From Planctomycetota bacterium (GTDB lineage: Bacteria > Planctomycetota > Phycisphaerae > FEN-1346), in the NCBI GenBank assembly GCA_030602705.1, contig JAUVZF010000033.1, positions 1-42,335 of the forward strand: DNA of 42,335 nucleotides, given 5' to 3'. Positions within the stretch are counted from its first letter, which is position 1. Each line of letters begins with the position of its first letter. Shown here piece by piece: positions 14,114-23,611 of the stretch. Made by a program: the position numbers and the translations under genes. Below the pieces are notes generated by a model. The model did no database searches and was not told where the DNA came from. It saw only the letters and a list, made by a program, of their open reading frames with translations.

Positions 14114-16318
14114 CTACAGCCCCGGCCCCACCTCCAGGATCTCCCACCGCTGCTCGTTCGCCCCTTCGCCATAGGCGACGACGTCGCCGGCACGCTTGCC
14201 CATGAACGCCAGGGCGAGCGGGGCGCGGTAGAAGTAGATGTGTTTCTGGATGTCGGCGTCCCACGGTCCGAGGAAGGTGAAGGTCTGCTCGGCGCCGTCG
14301 GGCAGGTGGCCTGCGCGGACGGCGCTTCCGACGGTCACGGTGTCGCCGGCGGCCATGCTGGACATGAGGACCTTGGCCTTACCGATGTCGGCCTGCATGC
14401 GTGCGGCCCGTTCGGCCAGGCGGTCGCGTTCTTCCAGGGCCGCCATGAACTCGGCGTTGTCGCTCACGTCGCCGAGTGCGGCGGCGTCGCCGATGGCCTT
14501 GGCGTTGGCCGGGACCTGGACGGTCACCAGTTCGCCGTAGGCCTCCTCCTGTTTGTGCAGTGCCGCGGTGGTCGTGTAGATGACGTCCTCGTCCTCCCAC
14601 GGTTCGACGGTCGGGACGGCGAAGTGCGACGGGTGAATCTTTCGCACCAGGTCGAGGACGCGCGAGCGGATGGCGTCGGTCAGGGCCCGGTTCCGTTCGA
14701 CGGCGGCGCGGATGTCCTTGGCCTGGGCATCGTCGGCGGCCTCGAGGACGGCCCGAAGCGGTCCGCCGCCGCGCGGGCCGACGGCGCTTCGGATCTCGGA
14801 GACCAGCGGCCGCAGCCGCCGGTCTTCGCGTGCGTCCTGGCCGATCTTGTCGGCGGCCAGGAGGAAGCGGATCGTCAGCGACACGCGGTCCACCTGGGCG
14901 AAGGCCCGGTCGAAGCGGCCGGCGGTGACGGCGGTCCACAGCCAGAAGATGGCGGCGCGGCACTCGTCGGGCCGGTGCATGATCTCACCTGCCGACTGTG
15001 CCAGAAGGTCCTCGTGACCGGCCTCCGAGAGGGCCGTCGCCACGAGAGCGCACAGGTCGGGCCGGCAGGCGGGCAATGCCTCCGCAAAAACCTGCGGCCA
15101 CGCATCGGGCAGCGTCTCTCGGACGTGGGCCAGGACACACCCGGCCAGACCGGCGTCGCCGAAGGAAGCGATCACCGCCGCAAGGTCGGCCTCGGGCGCG
15201 AGCGTGTGGAGATCCGCCTCGGCCCGCCCGACGACTTCCGGATGGCGGCGGTGCATTTCGGCCAGGACCGCCAGCGTGCCGAGGGTCTCCGCCGGCCCGG
15301 CCCGCTTTCCGCCCTCCAGCCGCCGCGCGAGCGCCTCGGCGAAGTACGTCAGCACCTGGGCCTCGGCCTCCGGGCCGCGACCCGTCTCGCTCAGGTACCC
15401 GAGGACGAAGGCAAGCCGGGCGGCGTGTGTCGGCGCCTCGTCGAACGTCTCGCGGGCCCGGTCCTCGAACGACCGCGGCCGCGCCCGCAACGTAAACGTC
15501 GGCTGCGTGCCGCCCGCAACCTCCATGTATGGCGACCGGCGGACGGGGTCGCGTGCCTTCGACCACCACCTGGCCCAGGCCTTCGCGGGAATGACCGGTT
15601 CGAGTGCGGCCTTGAAGTCGCGGAACTTCATTTGTGGCCCGTGCTTTTTGAGGACCAGGCGGGCCAGTTCCGCCGGATCGTTCTCGGCGAGTCCTGCGAG
15701 GCGTTCGGGCGCAAAGGCAAGAAGGGCGCGGTAGTCCTCGGGGTCGCCCGCTCGGACGTTCTCGATGGAGACGGCGTCGTAGCCGCGCTCGCTCTGGCCG
15801 AACGAGACCTTCAGAACCTTGCGCCCTGGGTCCACGCCGAGGACGCATCCGGGGTGCCGGCGGCGTGGATCGACGATGAAGGTGCCGGGCGGCAGGGCCA
15901 GCAGTGTCTCCAGCCGCGCCACCGCCGCCGAAAACGGAAGGTCGTCGCGGCCGAGCGTCATCTCGATGAGGGTGGCGATGCCCGCGGCGTCGCCGCAGGC
16001 CTGCCGGTACAGACCGGAGGTCTCTTCGCGCAGGACGTCGCTGGCGGGGAGCAGATCGGCCGCACGCCGAATCACCGCACGCGCCTCGGCGGCCCGGTCT
16101 CCTTCCATCCACGTAGAGACAAGCAGCCACGTAAGCGACTCGAGCGGTTTGGGCACTTCCAGTTCGGCCACGGCGCCAAGGACCGCCAGGGCGGCGTCGG
16201 CGCCGAAGGCCTGGTCCTCGAGGGCGACCATCCAGGCCGCCTCGAGGTCGTCGAACCGGCCCTCGGCGACCAGGGCCAGAAGTTGCGTCACCTGCTGGTC
16301 ATGCGGCTCTTGCGTCAT
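14114..16318 (-). CDS. GreA/GreB-type transcription elongation factor fused to a long helical domain
   Basis: The 734-residue product ends in a full GreA-like module. An N-terminal coiled coil (about 590-650) carries GDVSDNAEF (616-624), equivalent to GDLxENAEY in GreA. The first catalytic acid (D617) is kept and the second is Asp instead of Glu (D620). A C-terminal FKBP-like domain follows (about 655-734) with TFTFLGPWDAD and SPLALAF-like APLALAFMGKRAGD. GreA stimulates transcript cleavage in backtracked RNA polymerase. The first 580 residues are alpha-helical and TPR-like by eye, with no named domain; normal GreA is about 158 residues. ATG start with GGGAGAGG upstream. Neighbours do not explain the fusion. 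Confidence 0.85.
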   Translation of the reverse strand: MTQEPHDQQVTQLLALVAEGRFDDLEAAWMVALEDQAFGADAALAVLGAVAELEVPKPLESLTWLLVSTWMEGDRAAEARAVIRRAADLLPASDVLREETSGLYRQACGDAAGIATLIEMTLGRDDLPFSAAVARLETLLALPPGTFIVDPRRRHPGCVLGVDPGRKVLKVSFGQSERGYDAVSIENVRAGDPEDYRALLAFAPERLAGLAENDPAELARLVLKKHGPQMKFRDFKAALEPVIPAKAWARWWSKARDPVRRSPYMEVAGGTQPTFTLRARPRSFEDRARETFDEAPTHAARLAFVLGYLSETGRGPEAEAQVLTYFAEALARRLEGGKRAGPAETLGTLAVLAEMHRRHPEVVGRAEADLHTLAPEADLAAVIASFGDAGLAGCVLAHVRETLPDAWPQVFAEALPACRPDLCALVATALSEAGHEDLLAQSAGEIMHRPDECRAAIFWLWTAVTAGRFDRAFAQVDRVSLTIRFLLAADKIGQDAREDRRLRPLVSEIRSAVGPRGGGPLRAVLEAADDAQAKDIRAAVERNRALTDAIRSRVLDLVRKIHPSHFAVPTVEPWEDEDVIYTTTAALHKQEEAYGELVTVQVPANAKAIGDAAALGDVSDNAEFMAALEERDRLAERAARMQADIGKAKVLMSSMAAGDTVTVGSAVRAGHLPDGAEQTFTFLGPWDADIQKHIYFYRAPLALAFMGKRAGDVVAYGEGANEQRWEILEVGPGL

Positions 16319-16338
16319 AGCGGCAGCCTCTCCCGGGG

Positions 16339-16466
16339 CTACTCGGCGGCCTGGTGCTTGCGGATGGTTTCGAGCGGCAGCGCCCCGGCGGGGCCGATGC
16401 GGCGTGGGTGGTTGTCCGGTAGAGGACGGCGGCTCCCACGCGGACGACCAGGACCAGGTTCCGCAT
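16339..16466 (-). pseudogene. Possible frameshifted small ORF between eno and the GreA-like gene
   Basis: An ATG at 16466 has a very good ribosome site (AGGAGG, about 9 nt upstream). It opens MRNLVLVVRVGAAVLYR, after which the frame becomes low-complexity. Adding one base after that point gives a continuous 42-residue product ending GALPLETIRKHQAAE and TAG (16339-16341). The codon pattern fits this reading. It may be a small protein gene with a one-base deletion, a sequencing error, or chance. No family recognised. Confidence 0.3.
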
Positions 16467-16497
16467 CACAATCGCCTCCTGTGCCGGCCGATGCGGC

Positions 16498-17997
<1,500 letters not shown>

Positions 17998-18810
17998 TCA
18001 GTCCGAAATGACCCACGGTTTTGGATAGTGTCCCCGCCGGGCGTAGGTCGCCCCGTGCTTCTTCAGGAACCTCTGTAAAGGCTCGCAGGGAATACGCTTC
18101 AGCTTGCCGAAGTTGGTGTCCTCGTTGTAGTCCCTCCCCTCCGATTCCTTCCGGCCGTAGACACCGTGGTCAAGGGGTTCTCCCTTTGCCAACTTGGCCT
18201 TCCCCATCTTGCTCAACACCGCGGGAGTCTCATAGTCTCCGAACCACTTCCCACCTCCGTCAGTGAGGCGCTGGTCCCTCGCGCGGATGCAGTCGATCAT
18301 GGAGAACACCCCAACATCGGTGACGACAGGACTAAACATGTCCGGTTCATCCGGGCCCGGCTGAAGCTGGTATGCAAGGACAAGCAGGACGTCCGTGCTA
18401 CGATTGACGTTCTTCACTGTGACCTTCTGCGTCAGTCGAGCGGATGCCTCCCGCGGCGTAGCTGGCTGCTTCATCTCAACGCTTGTTGGCTCGACATACA
18501 ACAGCTTCAACTCCACCCTCTTGCCGGACTCGTGCTTGAAGTCCGGGTAACCCTCCCGATCCCCAAGGATGCCCTCATGCTTCTCCAGCCCGACCTTCGC
18601 GAGGGCAGTGTTGTCCTCAAGAAGCTGATGCAACTCCGGCACACACGCGTCGACCAGCGTCCCCACGATGGTGCCGACTTGCGATGGCTCGAAGCACTTG
18701 AGGAGACCCCGTGGGATCTGCAAGAGCTTTATCCTCACCCCAACCAGCGGAAGGAGGTTGCTCTGGAGTTCGTCAACCTCTTTTGGCGTTATGTCTTGCA
18801 TCTGCTCCAC
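17998..18810 (-). CDS. Putative restriction endonuclease, PD-(D/E)xK fold
   Basis: A 270-residue protein I do not recognise by family name. It has a PD-(D/E)xK-like motif, P89-D90 ... E100-L-K102 (YPDFKHESGKRVELKLL). Its position next to an XRE regulator, an N6-adenine methyltransferase and a specificity subunit supports a type II-like restriction nuclease. It is far too small to be an HsdR and has no helicase motifs. The start may be GTG at 18810 or ATG at 18801. Either way it overlaps the upstream controller gene by 29-38 bp, suggesting coupled translation so that nuclease follows controller. Composition is visibly less GC-rich than the flanking enolase. Recognition sequence cannot be deduced. 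Confidence 0.7.
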   Translation of the reverse strand: MEQMQDITPKEVDELQSNLLPLVGVRIKLLQIPRGLLKCFEPSQVGTIVGTLVDACVPELHQLLEDNTALAKVGLEKHEGILGDREGYPDFKHESGKRVELKLLYVEPTSVEMKQPATPREASARLTQKVTVKNVNRSTDVLLVLAYQLQPGPDEPDMFSPVVTDVGVFSMIDCIRARDQRLTDGGGKWFGDYETPAVLSKMGKAKLAKGEPLDHGVYGRKESEGRDYNEDTNFGKLKRIPCEPLQRFLKKHGATYARRGHYPKPWVISD

Positions 18811-19063
18811 AGGACGGTGTCCCCGCGAGAAGGTGATGGAACTCCGGCGGCAGTACGGACTGTAGGGAGACGCCTAACGCATCACAGACGAGCAGCGTCT
18901 CCACCAGGTCGAGCCGCCTCTCGCACGTCTCGACCTTCGAGATGAACGATTGTGGTTTGCCTAGGAGTCGCGCCAGTTGCCGTTGTGAGACGCTCCTGCT
19001 TTGTCTGGCGGTCCGCAGGCGTGCGACCATTTCGATGTAACGTGGGTCGTGTAGGGAACGCAT
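18773..19063 (-). CDS. XRE-family regulator, putative restriction-modification controller (C) protein
   Basis: A 96-residue protein with a Cro/C1-type helix-turn-helix (about residues 15-70): RLRTARQSRSVSQRQLARLLGKPQSFISKVE followed by LDLVETLLVCDALGVSL. C proteins of type II restriction systems delay nuclease expression until the methyltransferase has protected the host. Here the gene precedes and overlaps the nuclease gene and is divergent from the methyltransferase gene across a 168-bp region. It is slightly longer than classic C proteins (about 80). Start at MRSLHDPRYIE has GGAAGGGG just upstream. The alternative longer frame has no support. Confidence 0.8.
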   Translation of the reverse strand: MRSLHDPRYIEMVARLRTARQSRSVSQRQLARLLGKPQSFISKVETCERRLDLVETLLVCDALGVSLQSVLPPEFHHLLAGTPSCGADARHNAKRG

Positions 19064-19133
19064 GTTTCCCCTTCCAACGCCGTGGGACAGAGGAGCAAGC
19101 ACAGGGCAATACCTACAGGAAGCCGCCGTCGAA

Positions 19134-19144
19134 CCCAAATTGGG
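19134..19144. promoter_or_regulatory. Possible operator: CCCAAATTGGG palindrome
   Basis: A perfect 5+1+5 bp palindrome in the divergent region between the controller and methyltransferase genes, 71 bp before the controller start. It is a candidate site for autoregulation by the XRE protein. Its short length leaves chance possible. Confidence 0.3.
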
Positions 19145-19170
19145 ATATTCGGCTTTTCTGTGACAGCGCC

Positions 19171-19199
19171 TTGACACGGCCCCGTTTGGCCGTTAAGGT
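19171..19199 (+). promoter_or_regulatory. Promoter of the methyltransferase operon with built-in inverted-repeat operator
   Basis: A consensus TTGACA (19171-19176) is followed by a 17-bp spacer and TAAGGT (19194-19199, weak -10). The spacer, with one flanking base, is a perfect inverted repeat: ACGGCC (19176-19181), six bases, GGCCGT (19188-19193). A protein bound there would block RNA polymerase. The methyltransferase GTG is 33 bp downstream of the -10, with AAAGGAG at 19217-19223. Confidence 0.6.
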
Positions 19200-19231
19200 G
19201 GTGCTGGTTCTTCTCCAAAGGAGTCCTGCCC

Positions 19232-20545
19232 GTGGCGAAGCGGCACCTCATGCACCCTGGAGACTGGGAGTCGGTCTTCGGGCGTCTCCAAGAGTTGGTC
19301 ATGGCAAACTCGGGGGCAGACGACTTCGACGAGATCTTCAGACTCGTCGTCGCGAAGTTGTACGACGAAGTCGCATCCGGGTCGAGGCGCAAGTTCCGAT
19401 CTGCGAGGACGCCAGCAACGACAGCCCGCGCAATAAATGAACTGACGGCGCGGGCCGCAGACAGGTGGAAAGGCATTTTCCAGGGCGCCGCCACAACCGA
19501 GTTAACAGATGAACATTTGGCTGTATGCGTTCAGGCACTCCAGGAACACTCCCTTCTGGACGCAGGCCTTGAGGTATTGGATGGAGCTTTCGAGTTCTTG
19601 ATGAGCCACACGGCGAAGGCCTCCAAAGGCCAGTACTTCACGCCTCGCCACGTCATCGAGTGCACCGTTCGCATGGTCAACCCATCGCCCGGCGAGACAG
19701 TTGTGGACCCCGCGTGCGGCTCGTCAGGTTTCTTGATTCACGCCCTCAACTATGTCCGGCAACACAATCCCGTCCTCGATGTGAGGAGGTACTGCACGAA
19801 GAATCTGTGGGGCTTCGATTTTGACCGGCGAGCGGTCCAGGTCGCCAAAGCGCTGATGTTGATCGCGGGAGATGGAAACGCAAACCTGTTCCAGCTCAAT
19901 AGCCTAGTGACCCCCGACGTGAACGCGTCCCTCTTCAGGTCGGGGAGTGGTGCGGATTACAGCAGCATGACGATCGAAGACGTAATGCGGACCCGCATAC
20001 GAGGCTTCAAGGGCTTCGACGTGGTACTCACCAATCCGCCTTTCGCGGGGGAGATACGTGAACCACACATTCTGAAGTCGTACGCGCTTGCCCACAAGAG
20101 ACGCCGCATAGAGCGCGACGCACTTTTCCTGGAACGATGCGTCAGATTGCTCAAGCCGGGTGGCAGATTGGCAATTGTCCTCCCACACAACAAACTGGGC
20201 TCAGGTGCCTGGTCGTACGCCCGGGAGTGGTTCGTCCGCCACATGCGAGTAGTTTGCGTCTTGGGGCTAGAGCGGAGCACGTTCCTTCCGCACACGCACC
20301 AGAAGGCTGGCGTGCTATTGGCTGTCAAGCGGAGCCGCCCCCTCGGACGTGACTTCCCACGCGAAGAGGTCCTGTTCCTGGTGAGCGAGAAGTCGGGCAA
20401 AGACTCCAAGGGAAAGATCCTAGCTCGCGAGAGAACGAGTCCTTCGGACCCAATCTGGGTGCGGGCCGACCACGACCTCCAAGAACTTGTGGACGTGTTT
20501 GAAAGGTTTGCTGCTTCCCTGGGAGCGCTTTGGAGAAAGCCCTGA
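19232..20545 (+). CDS. Type I-like N6-adenine DNA methyltransferase (HsdM family)
   Basis: A 437-residue class gamma adenine methyltransferase that would methylate DNA using S-adenosylmethionine, guided by the downstream specificity subunit. It has a helical N-terminal domain (about 10-125), then GQYFTPR (133-139), SAM-binding motif I DPACGSSGFL (159-168) and catalytic motif IV NPPF (268-271). It is similar in layout to HsdM but has no HsdR partner; the only nuclease candidate is the small protein encoded divergently at 17998-18810. GTG start fixed by AAAGGAG 9 nt upstream. Its stop overlaps the specificity-subunit ATG (TGATG). The gene is less GC-rich than the regional average, consistent with acquisition by transfer. 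Confidence 0.9.
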   Translation: MAKRHLMHPGDWESVFGRLQELVMANSGADDFDEIFRLVVAKLYDEVASGSRRKFRSARTPATTARAINELTARAADRWKGIFQGAATTELTDEHLAVCVQALQEHSLLDAGLEVLDGAFEFLMSHTAKASKGQYFTPRHVIECTVRMVNPSPGETVVDPACGSSGFLIHALNYVRQHNPVLDVRRYCTKNLWGFDFDRRAVQVAKALMLIAGDGNANLFQLNSLVTPDVNASLFRSGSGADYSSMTIEDVMRTRIRGFKGFDVVLTNPPFAGEIREPHILKSYALAHKRRRIERDALFLERCVRLLKPGGRLAIVLPHNKLGSGAWSYAREWFVRHMRVVCVLGLERSTFLPHTHQKAGVLLAVKRSRPLGRDFPREEVLFLVSEKSGKDSKGKILARERTSPSDPIWVRADHDLQELVDVFERFAASLGALWRKP

Positions 20546-21216
20546 TGGCTCAGCACGCAACCGTCACGCTTGACACGCTGGACCAAGGCCTGGTTCTCGC
20601 TCCTGAGAGATACGACCCCAGGCGGCGTCCGCAGTCGACTGGCGAAGCGGTCCTGCGAGACATTGCCGGCGTTATGCGGGAGATCGTAGCTCCCAAGAAG
20701 GCGGATCCGAATCGCCGCTACTTGGTCCTCGATACCGGACACGCCAAGGAAGGCATCGTTAACGTTGACCGTCCGACTATGCGCGCGAATGAGATAGGCA
20801 GCTCGAAGAAGAAGGCAGGGCCTGGCGACGTCATAATCTCCCGCCTTCGCCCCTACCTTCGGCAGGTCGCGTATGTCGACCAGGGAGTGATCGACGTTCA
20901 CGGGAAGAACACTGTCCTGCTGTGCAGCACGGAGTTCTTCGTTCTTCGCAGTCCCGACGAAAGGAGCATAGCCTTCTTGGTTCCGTACCTCCTGACCGCA
21001 GAAGTCCAAGCCATACTGTCTGCGGCGCAAGAGGGGGGGCACCATCCACGGTTCAGCCAGACAACCCTTGAGGCCTTGCCAGTCCCCGTGAAACTGCTTG
21101 AGGCAAGGGACGACGTTTCCGCCCTCGTACAGGCGGCAGCCAAGCACGCCCGGCAGGCACAGGTCGATATACAAAGCCTTGTGTCGCGCCTGGAAGGACA
21201 GGTGCCTCGTCAATAG
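20545..21216 (+). CDS. Half-length HsdS-like specificity subunit
   Basis: A 223-residue protein with a single target-recognition domain followed by a helical spacer. Typical HsdS landmarks are GDVIISRLRPY (94-104), STEFFVLR (128-135) and HHPRFSQTTLEALPVPV, with a C-terminal helix (about 190-220). Full HsdS subunits have two such halves (400 or more residues), so this one would have to dimerise or read a palindromic or half site. Its ATG overlaps the methyltransferase stop; a TTG 15 bp upstream is possible but unneeded. It ends the right arm of the restriction-modification locus; the next gene is unrelated. Confidence 0.85.
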   Translation: MAQHATVTLDTLDQGLVLAPERYDPRRRPQSTGEAVLRDIAGVMREIVAPKKADPNRRYLVLDTGHAKEGIVNVDRPTMRANEIGSSKKKAGPGDVIISRLRPYLRQVAYVDQGVIDVHGKNTVLLCSTEFFVLRSPDERSIAFLVPYLLTAEVQAILSAAQEGGHHPRFSQTTLEALPVPVKLLEARDDVSALVQAAAKHARQAQVDIQSLVSRLEGQVPRQ

Positions 21217-21278
21217 TCTTGGGCTTGCGGCCGGGCGTTTGTTTCCTCCGGGCCCTCCGCCGTCGTCGTCGTGCCCAC

Positions 21279-21307
21279 TTGACACCGCCTGCGGCGGCCG
21301 TAACAAT
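21279..21307 (+). promoter_or_regulatory. Putative sigma-70 promoter of the metallophosphatase gene
   Basis: TTGACA (21279-21284), a 17-bp spacer containing CCGCC-TGC-GGCGG, then AACAAT (21302-21307). The metallophosphatase ATG lies 32 bp further on with GGAGGGG before it. Confidence 0.5.
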
Positions 21308-21339
21308 TGCCCGAGACCTGAACGTTCCGGAGGGGTGTC

Positions 21340-22248
21340 ATGCCGATCCATCTGCCGCCGATCTCGCGGCGCCGGTTCCTGAAAAGCACCCTGGCCGCCG
21401 GTGCCGCCCTGCTTGTCCCCGGACGAACCGACGCCGCGAAGCAGCCGGTCGATGCGAACCGTTTCGCGCTGCTCGCCGACGTGCACGTCTGGGCCAACCG
21501 CGACGAGCCCTTCAACAAGGTCAAGCCGGCGGACAACCTCCAGAAGGTGTGCCGCGAGGTCCTCGCCCTCGCCCCTCGCCCGGCCAACATGATCGTTGCG
21601 GGCGACTGTGCCCAAATCAAAGGCATGCCGGGCGATTACGCCGTCCTGAAAGACGTGCTCGACCCCGTCCGCCGGGCCGGAATAGCCGTCCACTTGTGTC
21701 TGGGCAACCACGACCATCGCGCGAACTTCTACGCCGCCTTCCCCGACGCCCGACCGTCCGGCTCGCCGCCTGTGCGCGGCAAGCACGCCGCAATCCTCCA
21801 GTCGTCGCACGCCAACTTCGTTCTGCTCGATTCGCTCGAGACGACCAACGTGACGCCCGGCCTGCTCGGCGAGGCCCAACTCGGGTGGCTGGCTCACGTG
21901 CTGGACGCCCACAAAGACAAGCCCGCCCTGGCCTTCGCCCATCACGACCCGAACTTCGGCAAGCGCAAGAGCGGCCTCCGCGACACCGACGCCCTGCTCA
22001 AACTGCTCCAGGCCCGCCGCCACGTCACGGCCTACGTCTACGGTCACACCCACGCATGGGGACACAAGAAGGCCGGCGACCTGCGCCTGGTGAACGTGCC
22101 GACCACCGCATGGCTCTTTAACAAGAAGCAGCCGCGCGGATGGGTGGATGCGCGGCTGCGGGCCGACGGCGCCAAACTCGTCCTGAACGCGCTGGACAAG
22201 AAACACGCGGCCCACGGCGAGCAGATCGACCTGAAGTGGCGGGCCTAA
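21340..22248 (+). CDS. Tat-exported calcineurin-like metallophosphatase
   Basis: A 302-residue periplasmic or surface phosphoesterase. It has a Tat signal (SRRRFLKSTLAAGAALLVPG, residues 9-28) and then the metallophosphatase motifs in order: D47-x-H49 in LLADVHVW, GDCAQ (88-92), GNHDH (122-126), AFAHHDPN (about 201) and GHTHAWG (about 232). The two-metal centre is therefore complete. Substrate unknown. It begins right after the restriction-modification locus, with its own promoter, and is followed by a hairpin-rich element. Composition returns to the high-GC norm. Confidence 0.9.
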   Translation: MPIHLPPISRRRFLKSTLAAGAALLVPGRTDAAKQPVDANRFALLADVHVWANRDEPFNKVKPADNLQKVCREVLALAPRPANMIVAGDCAQIKGMPGDYAVLKDVLDPVRRAGIAVHLCLGNHDHRANFYAAFPDARPSGSPPVRGKHAAILQSSHANFVLLDSLETTNVTPGLLGEAQLGWLAHVLDAHKDKPALAFAHHDPNFGKRKSGLRDTDALLKLLQARRHVTAYVYGHTHAWGHKKAGDLRLVNVPTTAWLFNKKQPRGWVDARLRADGAKLVLNALDKKHAAHGEQIDLKWRA

Positions 22249-22250
22249 TC

Positions 22251-22377
22251 CTACTACGCTACTTCGCCTTTTTGTCCGCTTGGTGGCCTTCCCAGGCCAC
22301 CAGGAACAGGCATAAACTGCGTTCGCGGCGGCCTGGGAAGGCCGCCGCGCGGAACGTAGCGTAGTAGTACTAAGCGG
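22251..22377. repeat. Palindromic element with two opposed TCCC-loop hairpins
   Basis: Bounded by CTACTACGCTAC (22251-22262) and its complement GTAGCGTAGTAG (22366-22377). Inside, GGTGGCCT-TCCC-AGGCCACC (22282-22301) and the oppositely oriented GGCGGCCT-GGGA-AGGCCGCC (22327-22346) form two hairpins of one family. The element lies between two converging genes and could serve as a two-way transcription stop, though T-tracts are poor. Confidence 0.8.
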
Positions 22378-22399
22378 ACTTACGTAAGTTTTGCGAGGC

Positions 22400-23611
22400 T
22401 CAGCCGTCGAGCATCGTCAGCGGATTCTCGCGGTTCTCGAGCGGCAGCGTCGCGGGCCTGCCGAGGCGATGCGACTCGAAGACCGAGACGATCATCTCGA
22501 CCACGTCGCGCCCCGCAGCGGGACCGCCCAAGGGCTGGCGGTCTTCCTTGACGGCCGCCAGAAGGTCCCGGATGGCCAGCGTATGGCGGGCGGCGTACTC
22601 GGGGCCCGTCAGCGGCTCGGGCTTCCCGATTCCGGCCGACGACACGTTCTGCCACGTGGCCCCGCTTCGGCCCGGCGACCAGGACGGGTCGCCAAGGTAC
22701 TTCACGTCGGGCATCGTGCCCTCGGTGATCTCGATGATGCCGCGCGAACCGAAGACCTGGAGCGCGTAACGCCACGGCACCCCGGCGGCGTTCCTGTGGG
22801 AGCCGAAGTACGCCGTGGACCCGTCGGGCATGCCGTACATCGCACGGACGGCGTCTCCGGCGAGCGGCCCGATACCCTCGTTGCCCTCGTGGACGTGCTT
22901 GCGGGTAACCGGTTGGCCGTCCTGGGTCACGTGTGCGAAACACCATTTCGGCCGCCCGGCCAGGGCGTGAATCGCATCCAGCATGTGCGTGCCGAGGACC
23001 CAGAGGTCCTCGCCCCCGCCTCGCCGGTCCTCCTTGCCGCGCGCCCGGTACTCGAGGACCTTGCCGATCTTGCCCTCGGCGATGAGCCGCTTGACGGCCG
23101 CCAGGCGCGGGCTGTACCGCGTGGGGTGGGCGATGGCGAGTTTGGCCCCCGTCTTCTCGCATGCGGCAACGATACGGTCGGCCTCGGCAAGTGTGCGGCA
23201 CATGGGCTTTTCCATGAGGACGTGGATGCCGCGCTCGGCCGCCGCGACGGCCATCGCCGCATGTTGATCGAGCCACCGCGGACAGATCGCAACCACGTCC
23301 GGCCGCGTTTTCTCAATCATGTCTCGCCAGTCTGAGAACGCCCGCTCGACTTTCAGGCGTTTCGCCGCCGCCGCCAGGCCCTGCTTGGCCTCGTCGGCCA
23401 CCGCGACGATCTCGGTCTCCGGAATCGCCAGCCACGCCGTGTCCAGCCTATGTCCGTAGTTGCCGCGACCGGTCCGCCCGATGACGCCGACGCGGTACCG
23501 CCTGCCTGCCCCACCGCTTGAGGCGCCGCGGATGAGGCGTGGCGCGATGATTGCGGCCCCCGCGCCGGCCGCTGCCTTTCCCGCGGTATTCAGGAACGTT
23601 CTGCGTCTCAT
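22400..23611 (-). CDS. Tat-exported Gfo/Idh/MocA family oxidoreductase
   Basis: A 403-residue NAD(P)-dependent dehydrogenase-fold protein. The Tat signal is RRRTFLNTAGKAAAGAGAA. The Rossmann glycine motif is VGVIGRTGRGNYG (41-53) and the family catalytic-region EKP is at 134-136 (MEKPMCRTLAEAD). The C-terminal alpha/beta domain has the usual GTHMLDAIHAL and substrate-sheet blocks. Members act on sugars and inositols; exported ones are common in planctomycetes and may carry a tightly bound cofactor. The start is placed at MRRRT, with AAAGGA upstream; the open frame continues further but through the intergenic promoter region. It is divergent from the alcohol dehydrogenase gene, 184 bp away. 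Confidence 0.9.
   Translation of the reverse strand: MRRRTFLNTAGKAAAGAGAAIIAPRLIRGASSGGAGRRYRVGVIGRTGRGNYGHRLDTAWLAIPETEIVAVADEAKQGLAAAAKRLKVERAFSDWRDMIEKTRPDVVAICPRWLDQHAAMAVAAAERGIHVLMEKPMCRTLAEADRIVAACEKTGAKLAIAHPTRYSPRLAAVKRLIAEGKIGKVLEYRARGKEDRRGGGEDLWVLGTHMLDAIHALAGRPKWCFAHVTQDGQPVTRKHVHEGNEGIGPLAGDAVRAMYGMPDGSTAYFGSHRNAAGVPWRYALQVFGSRGIIEITEGTMPDVKYLGDPSWSPGRSGATWQNVSSAGIGKPEPLTGPEYAARHTLAIRDLLAAVKEDRQPLGGPAAGRDVVEMIVSVFESHRLGRPATLPLENRENPLTMLDG

Noticed and set aside
17998-21216. A complete type I restriction system
   Set aside because: There is M and a half S but no HsdR with helicase motifs; the only nuclease candidate is 270 residues.
19957-22215. A 752-residue minus-strand gene
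   Set aside because: It is antisense to the methyltransferase, specificity-subunit and metallophosphatase genes, each with recognisable motifs.
22251-22377. CRISPR-like array
   Set aside because: It is a palindromic pair of hairpins; there are no direct repeats with unique spacers and no cas genes.
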